DNA of 23,850 nucleotides from Euryarchaeota archaeon UBA170 (GTDB taxonomy: Archaea > Thermoplasmatota > Poseidoniia > Poseidoniales > Thalassarchaeaceae): the NCBI GenBank assembly GCA_002499345.1, contig DALF01000026.1:1-23850 (forward strand), read 5' to 3'. Below the pieces are notes generated by a model that saw nothing but the letters and a program-made list of their open reading frames with translations, did no database searches and was not told where the DNA came from. The translations under genes were made by a program, and so were the position numbers. Positions 16,134 through 22,044 of this stretch are shown here, in pieces (position 1 is the stretch's first letter; every line of letters starts with the position of its first letter).

Positions 16134-16514
16134 TTACTTCGATAGGGTCTCGAAGTGACCCTTGACTTCATTGAATATGTCTTGAGCTTCTTTTCCTACT
16201 TCCAGAACCGCCACAGCAGCAGTCCTAGTTCCAGCAGTCATACCAGCCGAGTCAGCAAGATATCCCTGGTCCTCAACGTAGATGAACGGAATGCCCTTTT
16301 CCTTGCATATCATAGGTACATGAGCCAACAGCTCGCCAGGATTAACATTCTCAGCCATCACAATCATTGTAGCAACACCTCTCTCGGCGGCCTTGGTAAC
16401 TTCATTGGCACCTTTCTTGATCTTGCCTCTTCCGTCCTTGCCAATCGCTTTCACAAGTTCGTAAACTTGTTCTTGTATGTCTTTCGGGGTCTCAAACGCT
16501 ATGTGAACACTCAT
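16134..16514 (-). CDS. rpl7ae: Ribosomal protein L7Ae (eL8), kink-turn RNA-binding
   Basis: 126 residues. It binds kink-turn RNA in the large ribosomal subunit and, in archaea generally, in C/D and H/ACA guide RNPs and RNase P. The RNA-binding core is clear: [14 protein letters not shown], then [28 protein letters not shown] and the C-terminal [16 protein letters not shown]. The start is taken at the ATG at 16514 ([10 protein letters not shown]), because GAGGAG (16529-16524) is 9 nt upstream and the length then fits the family. An ATG at 16523 abuts that motif directly and is too close. A TATA box at 16560-16568 sits at the right distance. It leads the rpl7ae-rps28e-rpl24e operon. Confidence 0.95.
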   Translation of the reverse strand: MSVHIAFETPKDIQEQVYELVKAIGKDGRGKIKKGANEVTKAAERGVATMIVMAENVNPGELLAHVPMICKEKGIPFIYVEDQGYLADSAGMTAGTRTAAVAVLEVGKEAQDIFNEVKGHFETLSK

Positions 16515-16559
16515 TGGATGCATCTCCTCGTGCTGGGTAAGCCGGCGCACGACATGGCT

Positions 16560-16568
16560 GATATAAAC
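16560..16568 (-). promoter_or_regulatory. TATA box of the rpl7ae operon
   Basis: On the minus strand this reads GTTTATATC, a good archaeal TATA element. Transcription starting about 25 bases downstream (near 16536-16540) would give a ~22-25 base leader carrying the GAGGAG motif in front of the rpl7ae ATG at 16514. Confidence 0.6.
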
Positions 16569-16602
16569 GCAACGTATTGCAAACGCCTCTCCTAGGGAGC
16601 AT

Positions 16603-17562
16603 TCAATAGATCAATTCTCTTAGTCCACGCGCCAGAGCAGGAGCCGAACTTACGACAGATCGAGGGTTCCTCAGAGAGTCTGTAGTGTAGACGCCATCTA
16701 CGTGACTCGCCAGTTTGGAAAGGGCCCCACCTGTGAACAGTCCATGAGTACAAGCCGCATGAACCGACTTAGCCCCTTGCCTTCTCAAAGCATCACTGGC
16801 TCTGCATATTGTTCCCCCAGTACTAATCATATCATCTACTATGGCCACTACTTTGCCTTCAACGTCGAGATCCTTTGCCTGATGCTCTATTGTATGGGCA
16901 TCAATCCTAGTCTTCTCCAGATAACTGAATTCCCAGCCTCCGATTGATGCTACTTCACTAGCTCTATCTATTGCGCCCTTGTCCGGACTTAGAATGAAAT
17001 CAGGATCAACTTCCTCTTTGAGTCGCTCAGCAATTTCTGGCATGGAACTGACGAATTTTACGGGAAAATCACAATCCTCCAATACCTTTGGCTCGTGGAG
17101 GTCAAGAATCACCATACCATCACAAATCTTCCCTAGGACCTCAGATATCACTCTTGCAGAGATTGTTTCTCCTGGAGAGAAACGCTTGTCTTGTCTGGCA
17201 TAACCATAGTAAGGAATTGCTAAGAAAACCCCAGGCCCCACATGATTGAGATGTTGATCTCCCTCTCCTTTGTAATTCTCTAGATCCCCCCTTCGAATGT
17301 CATTTATTGCTTCTAACATCAGTATGGTCCTCATTATTCCTGAATCCGGGAATGTATTGGATACTAGGATTGCCGGCTCTGATCTGATTTCATCAAACGA
17401 CTCGCTAGGAACTCTAACATACCCTTCTCCATCAGGAAATTTTCTACTTTCAATTGCGACATAACTCATTCCCAGAATCTCGGCCAAAGAGGCCGCTAAA
17501 TCACGGCCTGAGGAGCCGCTTAGCACTGGCATGTACAGGAAGCCGAACTGAGCCTCCTTCAT
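16603..17562 (-). CDS. prs: Ribose-phosphate pyrophosphokinase (PRPP synthetase)
   Basis: 319 residues. It makes phosphoribosyl pyrophosphate from ribose 5-phosphate and ATP for nucleotide, histidine and tryptophan synthesis. The family signatures are VLSGSSGRDLA near the start, FPDGEGYVRV (42-51), IPYYGYARQDKRF (116-128), LDLHEPK (153-159), the loop EKTR (216-219) and the PRPP-binding VVAIVDDMISTGGTIC (238-253). Compared with the usual spacing, a stretch of about 15 residues (NYKGEGDQHLNHVG, ~96-109) looks inserted before the IPYYGYARQD segment. The ATG at 17532 (MPVLSGS) aligns best with archaeal relatives; the longer ATG at 17562 is kept here because no Shine-Dalgarno motif decides between them. 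The tRNA-Ile gene ends 27 bases upstream on the same strand. Confidence 0.93.
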   Translation of the reverse strand: MKEAQFGFLYMPVLSGSSGRDLAASLAEILGMSYVAIESRKFPDGEGYVRVPSESFDEIRSEPAILVSNTFPDSGIMRTILMLEAINDIRRGDLENYKGEGDQHLNHVGPGVFLAIPYYGYARQDKRFSPGETISARVISEVLGKICDGMVILDLHEPKVLEDCDFPVKFVSSMPEIAERLKEEVDPDFILSPDKGAIDRASEVASIGGWEFSYLEKTRIDAHTIEHQAKDLDVEGKVVAIVDDMISTGGTICRASDALRRQGAKSVHAACTHGLFTGGALSKLASHVDGVYTTDSLRNPRSVVSSAPALARGLRELIY

Positions 17563-17589
17563 GACGCTACCGCTTGATTTGAGTTGTTA

Positions 17590-17667
17590 TGGTGGGCATG
17601 ACAGGATTTGAACCTGTGGCCTCCCGGTTATCAGCCGGGTGCTCCAGCCAAACTAAGCTACACGCCC
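17590..17667 (-). tRNA. tRNA-Ile (anticodon GAT), CCA encoded
   Basis: On the minus strand a full cloverleaf can be drawn. The acceptor stem is GGGCGTG/CATGCCC with one G-T pair. The D arm is GCTT...GAGC. The anticodon stem is CCCGG/CCGGG around the loop CTGATAA (anticodon GAT). The T arm is ACAGG-TTCAAAT-CCTGT. The discriminator base is A (17593) and CCA is encoded (17592-17590). No intron is seen. It lies between the PRC-barrel-like gene (37 bases upstream) and prs. Confidence 0.96.
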
Positions 17668-17704
17668 TTAAGCAACCGTGCGACATGGGGTACTGATTTG
17701 AAAC

Positions 17705-18304
17705 CTACTCAGCCTCATCGAACTCTTCAGCATCATCTCCATTGAGCTTTAGGAAGCTTGGAAGGGTAGTTAGACGCTTTACAGTGCACCTTAGAATGAC
17801 TTCATCTAATCTAGAGGTAGTGCGTGCGAGCTGACCTACTGGAATTATCAGTGTATCTGGTAATCCATGTTTCTTCTTGACCATGAAGTGTGGATTAACC
17901 ACCACTCCCCTGTAGGTTCTCTTTATCTTGACCATCCCAACTACATTGCCTATGTCTATGCCATCGTTGTCAAGAACAGCTCTGTCTAGAAGCTCATCAG
18001 GAGCAAACAACTCTTCAGAGATTCTCACGGTGTTTCTCCACCTTCTCTGTAGCTCGCGCATCGATTTTGATAGTTTTATTGCACCATCAGGTCTTATGCT
18101 ATGTACCAGTTCTTTGGAGAGAGGTGCACTTTCTGCTGGCTTCCTCATGAATTCCTCGGCTATTCCGGGGACGACCTGGAGTCTCAAAGACTGTACACAT
18201 TCATCTCTGGGGTGAAACCTCTCCCCTGTGATCACGCCTACGAATTTGTCACCTACGTACACGTCTCTCTGAAGTAATTCCTGTATTCTGTATTCATCAT
18301 TCAT
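17705..18304 (-). CDS. Protein with two PRC-barrel-like segments
   Basis: 199 residues from the ATG at 18304, chosen for GGTGAG 3 nt upstream. An ATG at 18352 would add 16 basic residues and has GGGGAG directly abutting it. Two segments resemble PRC-barrel folds. The first starts LQRDVYVGDKFVGVITGE near the N-terminus. The second contains DIGNVVGMVKIKRTYRGVVV and ends in LIIPVGQLARTTSRLDEVIL. The C-terminus is acidic (DDAEEFDEAE), and no membrane helix or signal peptide is seen. Archaeal PRC-barrel proteins include 16S rRNA-processing (RimM-like) and cell-division adaptor proteins, but I cannot assign this one to either. It lies upstream of tRNA-Ile and prs on the same strand. The family call is moderately secure; the function is unknown. 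Confidence 0.7.
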   Translation of the reverse strand: MNDEYRIQELLQRDVYVGDKFVGVITGERFHPRDECVQSLRLQVVPGIAEEFMRKPAESAPLSKELVHSIRPDGAIKLSKSMRELQRRWRNTVRISEELFAPDELLDRAVLDNDGIDIGNVVGMVKIKRTYRGVVVNPHFMVKKKHGLPDTLIIPVGQLARTTSRLDEVILRCTVKRLTTLPSFLKLNGDDAEEFDEAE

Positions 18305-18470
18305 TTTCTCACCAATTGAACCTGAGCTGCATCCCCCGCGCTTCCTCTTCATCTCCCCAGAGTCCGGATTAGCACTTATACTATGCTATAATTAAGACTG
18401 ATAATCTAATTGAATATTTCATTAATATTATAAATTTCCTATTGCAAATTTAAAGTGTGTTTAATTTTTT

Positions 18471-18480
18471 GATATATTAT
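18471..18480 (+). promoter_or_regulatory. Possible TATA element in A/T-rich divergent region
   Basis: gatatattat follows a run of T in the A/T-rich gap 18353-18545, which separates the PRC-barrel-like gene (minus) from the aminotransferase (plus). It would place transcription near 18500, about 48 bases before the ATG at 18549. On the minus strand, gtataag (18381-18375) or taattatagc (18394-18385) could serve the other gene. All are tentative because the whole gap is A/T-rich. Confidence 0.35.
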
Positions 18481-18548
18481 CAGAATTTCAGTTTCTCTCA
18501 GTTGCCGCTCCAATCCATCTCTATTCAGAACGTTCACCAAGAACCTTG

Positions 18549-20093
18549 ATGAGCAACCCGCGTCTCGGACAATCGATGTCTGCGAGCCTTGATATTCTAC
18601 ATTCAATTCGTAACCGCTCTGGTAGAAGCTCTACAAAGGGCCTTCCCGATGACGTCATACTGTCTTTCATCGATACAGATCCATCTCTCAAGATTGCCAT
18701 AGATGAAGCAAATCTCTCCTTCGATAGCCTCTGTATGGAGTCTGAAATGGATATGGAAGCTATAGATGAAGACTCATTAATACACACATTACAGTCAGAT
18801 TTTGTCAACTTCTACTCCGCGGCTACTGTTAATCCATATGTCGCTATTTCTGCCAGGGGGCCTTGGATAATCACATCACACGGCGCTGTAATCCATGACA
18901 ATGGAGGGTATGGGATGCTAGGAATGGGTCATGGGCCTGACGATGTAATCTCTTCCATGCAAAAGAACTGGGTTATGGCTAACGTCATGACTGCCTCATT
19001 CAGTCAGAAGAGATTAGCTGACAGATTGAAAAAGGAAATTGGCCACACAAGAGGAAAATGTCCATTTGACAGATTTATTTGTATGAACTCAGGTTCGGAG
19101 TCTATGACTGTGGGAATGAGAATATCTGATGTCAATGCCTTGAATATGACAGGCCCGGGAGGTAGGCATGAAGGAAAGCCTACTAGGATGATAGCAATAG
19201 AAAGAGCGTTCCATGGACGAACGGACCGCCCTGCGCAGATATCACACTCCTGTAAGGATGGGTATGATAGAAATCTGAATACTTTCCAAAATCGAGATAA
19301 CCTGTCTCTAATTCCTGCAAACGATATCCAGGCCCTTAGAGAAGCATTCGAACAGGCAGAAATAGATGATGTTTTCATAGAGCTACTGGCAATTGAACCA
19401 GTTCAAGGCGAGGGTGCCCCTGGATTATGTATTGACAGGGACTTCTACGACGAGGCGAGAAGATTGACCAAAGAACATGGATCGATGTTAATCATTGATT
19501 CAGTCCAGGCTGGTATTAGGGGACAAGGATGCCTCAGTATCGTTGACTATGAGGGATTCCAAGACTCGGAGGCTCCAGACATGGAAGCATGGTCTAAGGC
19601 AATAAATGCTGGACAGTTCCCTCTGTCCGTAGTCGGAATGACGGCAGAGGTAGCAGAATTGTATGTTACTGGGATTTATGGAAATACTATGACTACAAAT
19701 CCACGAGCTCTTGAAACTGCTATTGCTGTCCTCGACAGAATTACTCCGGATCTACGACACAATATTCGTCATCGGGGAAAAGAGTTCGTAGAAGGTCTTG
19801 AGGCACTCATGAACGAATTCCCAGAGGCAATTCTATCGGTTCAAGGAACAGGGTTGCTAGTATGTGCAGAATTAGATCCAAACTACTTCCCAGTTATTGG
19901 CCATGATAAAGTTGAGATGTGGTGCAGGAAGAATGGTCTAGGTGTTATACATGGAGGACTAAACGCTCTAAGGTTCACACCACACTTTGCAATCACCACA
20001 GAAGAGATAGATATGATATTACAAATTGTTAGGAATGCAATAATTAATTTCTCGACTGCCAAATCTCTTGAACAAGCAACCTCAGCCGCTTAA
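18549..20093 (+). CDS. Class III PLP-dependent aminotransferase, substrate unknown
   Basis: 514 residues from the ATG at 18549; a TTG just before it is in frame, and no Shine-Dalgarno motif is visible. Fold type I, class III features are clear: MNSGSESMTVGMR (~179-191) for PLP phosphate binding, AFHGRT (~220-225), IEPVQGEG (~282-289), IIDSVQAG (Asp317 for the PLP nitrogen) and SKAINAG (Lys350, the Schiff-base lysine). The common DEVQTG motif is altered to DSVQAG. About 80 extra residues precede the aminotransferase core, rich in Asp/Glu/Ser and with no recognisable domain. Relatives act on ornithine, lysine, GABA or similar omega-amines, and I cannot tell which substrate applies here. An SDR-like gene follows after 8 bases, so the two probably form an operon. 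Confidence 0.85.
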   Translation: MSNPRLGQSMSASLDILHSIRNRSGRSSTKGLPDDVILSFIDTDPSLKIAIDEANLSFDSLCMESEMDMEAIDEDSLIHTLQSDFVNFYSAATVNPYVAISARGPWIITSHGAVIHDNGGYGMLGMGHGPDDVISSMQKNWVMANVMTASFSQKRLADRLKKEIGHTRGKCPFDRFICMNSGSESMTVGMRISDVNALNMTGPGGRHEGKPTRMIAIERAFHGRTDRPAQISHSCKDGYDRNLNTFQNRDNLSLIPANDIQALREAFEQAEIDDVFIELLAIEPVQGEGAPGLCIDRDFYDEARRLTKEHGSMLIIDSVQAGIRGQGCLSIVDYEGFQDSEAPDMEAWSKAINAGQFPLSVVGMTAEVAELYVTGIYGNTMTTNPRALETAIAVLDRITPDLRHNIRHRGKEFVEGLEALMNEFPEAILSVQGTGLLVCAELDPNYFPVIGHDKVEMWCRKNGLGVIHGGLNALRFTPHFAITTEEIDMILQIVRNAIINFSTAKSLEQATSAA

Positions 20094-20101
20094 GTGATAA
20101 G

Positions 20102-20788
20102 ATGACCAAGAAAATTTTCCTCAGTGGAAATGAAGACGATTTTTCTCAAGCTCTGGCAGATCGACTTCAACGGGCAGGCGCAATATTGACTCAATCTTCA
20201 GATGATGCAGAGTATGTTATTCACTTTGGACACGAAAGTATCGGAAATATGGCAATAGTCCCCTTTCACAAGGAAACCAATCATCCAGGCCTCGTTGTTG
20301 TAATTCATGACTTACTTTCACCAGAGGGGAACTCTACTCACTGGGGCGATGAAGAACTACATGGTTGGGCTAATGAAATACGCGAAGGAACTCTCGATTT
20401 TGATTCACTCAGGAATTTTTCACCTAGGTACTGGGTACATGTTAGGGATGTATGTGATGCACTCTGCACTCTGATTTTGAGTGATATAGCCAAATCAATA
20501 ATCGGTCGCTTGAATATTTCCGGAAGGAGGCCTTGGGGGCCTCAGTCTATTGTTGAGGAGATGAGAATGCTTTGGGGTAGATATGAAGACTCAGTGAACT
20601 ACTCCCATACAGTTGAATCGCTATCTACAGTACCTAGTCCAGTTTCACATGAAATCATGATCGAAACAAAAAGACCAGATTTATCGCTCTTACACAAATT
20701 ATTGATAAAATGTGAATCAGAAGGATGGCATCCGCTGGTTCCTATGCGTGTATCACTAATGGAGATATTCGCTCACGCGAAAGACTAA
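20102..20788 (+). CDS. Degenerate NAD-dependent epimerase/SDR-like protein
   Basis: 228 residues, starting 8 bases after the aminotransferase stop. The N-terminus (KKIFLSGNEDDFSQALADRLQRAG) looks like the first beta-alpha unit of an extended short-chain dehydrogenase, and YWVHVRDVCDALCTLI (~109-124) followed by GRLNISGRRPWGPQSIVEEM matches the family's C-terminal half (fvHV.DvA, then yNvg, then the s..ei helix). The glycine-rich GxxGxxG nucleotide loop is broken (SGNEDDF), no catalytic YxxxK pair is seen, and the protein is shorter than the usual ~300 residues. It may be a non-catalytic partner or have lost cofactor binding. It converges with the Hc1-like gene, with 8 bases between the stops. 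Confidence 0.6.
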   Translation: MTKKIFLSGNEDDFSQALADRLQRAGAILTQSSDDAEYVIHFGHESIGNMAIVPFHKETNHPGLVVVIHDLLSPEGNSTHWGDEELHGWANEIREGTLDFDSLRNFSPRYWVHVRDVCDALCTLILSDIAKSIIGRLNISGRRPWGPQSIVEEMRMLWGRYEDSVNYSHTVESLSTVPSPVSHEIMIETKRPDLSLLHKLLIKCESEGWHPLVPMRVSLMEIFAHAKD

Positions 20789-20796
20789 TCTCGTAA

Positions 20797-20973
20797 TCAG
20801 TTCTTATCGTTCTGGACCTTGACACGGATGTCCTGGGCCATACTCTTGGTGGACTGCATAGCCTTTCTAACTCGGGTACCAGCTGCTTTGTTACCCTTGT
20901 CGTGCTTTACAGCATCACCCATTGCATCTGTTAGCATTTCTATCATATCATGCATCATCTTCTCGACGGACAT
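20797..20973 (-). CDS. Histone H1/Hc1-like small DNA-binding protein
   Basis: A 58-residue gene starting at the ATG at 20973. It begins MSVEKMMHDMIEMLTDAMGD and continues with GNKAAGTRVRKAMQSTKSMA, ending QDIRVKVQNDKN. The NKAAGTRVRKAMQ...A.DIRV.VQ pattern is the signature of the bacterial Hc1/H1-like family (described first in Chlamydia and common in Bacteroidetes). By family knowledge these are small lysine-rich proteins that bind and compact DNA. The N-terminal half is a Met-rich amphipathic helix, and the C-terminal half carries most of the basic residues. It is downstream of dys on the same strand with a 63-base gap, and no clear Shine-Dalgarno or TATA motif was found. Confidence 0.8.
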   Translation of the reverse strand: MSVEKMMHDMIEMLTDAMGDAVKHDKGNKAAGTRVRKAMQSTKSMAQDIRVKVQNDKN

Positions 20974-21036
20974 ATCAACTGTCGCGTGCTAGGCCGCTCT
21001 TAGCCGTTTTCACGTCAGACATCACTTTTCATAGTA

Positions 21037-22020
21037 CTATTGAGGAAACAAATCCCCGCCGAGAAGTGGTAATAATACGCTTGCATCCCCTTCAACGACC
21101 ACTTGAGAAGCTTCAGGACGTATTTTTCCCCATGAAATAGCTTCTCGTAATCTTGCTCCTGAAAGAGATCCGTCATACTCTGGTGCGGTTGTTATTGAAA
21201 CCGCTGAGTCCAAGCCGCCCCTGTACTGATTCCACCAGATTACATGATGCTTAGAAATTCCTCCTCCTACCATTAGTGCATGGCTTTCTTCTGCCGTCCA
21301 TGTCAAGTCAGATAGAATCTGCTGGTCAGCAAGTACGTCTATCATAAAATTAGGAGATTTCTGCCTATGCATGAATATCTGGGCTCCTATGGACCCATCT
21401 GTAATCCCGGGAATGACAACCGGGATTCTATTCTTAGCAACCCAGTGTAATATTGAGGACTCATCTTCAATCCTATCTCCCAATGCCCAGCAAAGCTCCA
21501 CACTACCAAAGCCCAACCATGGGTTATCAGGATTCAAATCCCGACGCTCTACTTCAATCTCGGAAAGCCATGGCAGTACAATATTTTCTAGTATCTCCCC
21601 ATAGCATTCGTTTGGAACAATTACATTGCCTAGTCTGTTAAGCCCCTGCTCTCCCAAGGCTATGTCATCAAGACTGAAGTCACCATGGAAGTAATCTCTG
21701 AATGTCCTCGCAATGTCATGGTCTAGGGTTCCACAGGTAGTAACAACCACATTGTATGAACGACTCTTCAGTGCTTCCAGAAAGAACCCCCTTGTGCCTG
21801 TCGCACAAAGACATGCGGGAAATGATATCCAGTTCAGAACTCCCTCAGGGCCTACCTTGGAAATTGAATCTCTGAGGATATCTCTTGCAAAGGCTAGCTT
21901 TGTGGCAGTAAAACCACCTGCCTTGGACATCTGATCTATCAAGGAGGTAATGTCACTCATAGCAGAGAAATCGTAGTCCACCACTGGATCGTCGAAATCT
22001 TCCCGCGAGTAACGGCTCAC
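21037..22020 (-). CDS. dys: Deoxyhypusine synthase
   Basis: 327 residues from a GTG at 22020. It transfers the aminobutyl group of spermidine to a lysine of translation factor aIF5A, using NAD, in the cytoplasm. The diagnostic C-terminal block is complete: GGGISKHH, ITTAPEYDGSLSGAR and the active-site AISWGKIRPEA (Lys299 carries the enzyme-imine intermediate in the family). Further matches are VVTTCGTLDHDIAR and GITDGSIGAQ. Its length fits the archaeal family. It starts 24 bases after the uvrB stop, so it is probably cotranscribed with uvrB; there is no strong Shine-Dalgarno motif. The aIF5A gene is not in this window. Confidence 0.95.
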   Translation of the reverse strand: MSRYSREDFDDPVVDYDFSAMSDITSLIDQMSKAGGFTATKLAFARDILRDSISKVGPEGVLNWISFPACLCATGTRGFFLEALKSRSYNVVVTTCGTLDHDIARTFRDYFHGDFSLDDIALGEQGLNRLGNVIVPNECYGEILENIVLPWLSEIEVERRDLNPDNPWLGFGSVELCWALGDRIEDESSILHWVAKNRIPVVIPGITDGSIGAQIFMHRQKSPNFMIDVLADQQILSDLTWTAEESHALMVGGGISKHHVIWWNQYRGGLDSAVSITTAPEYDGSLSGARLREAISWGKIRPEASQVVVEGDASVLLPLLGGDLFPQ

Positions 22021-22044
22021 AGTTTCCGCAATACTAACTGACCT

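Noticed and set aside
15899..16171. Longer S28e with 18 extra N-terminal residues
   Set aside because: The extension overlaps rpl7ae and has no family counterpart; the TTG with GGAGG upstream gives the usual length.
16134..16550. Longer L7Ae from a GTG at 16550
   Set aside because: The extra residues are not seen in the family, the GAGGAG motif would lie inside the frame, and the predicted transcript start is downstream of it.
20974..21036. Small inverted repeat (GCTA...TAGC) upstream of the Hc1-like gene as an operator
   Set aside because: Only four base pairs, easily due to chance.
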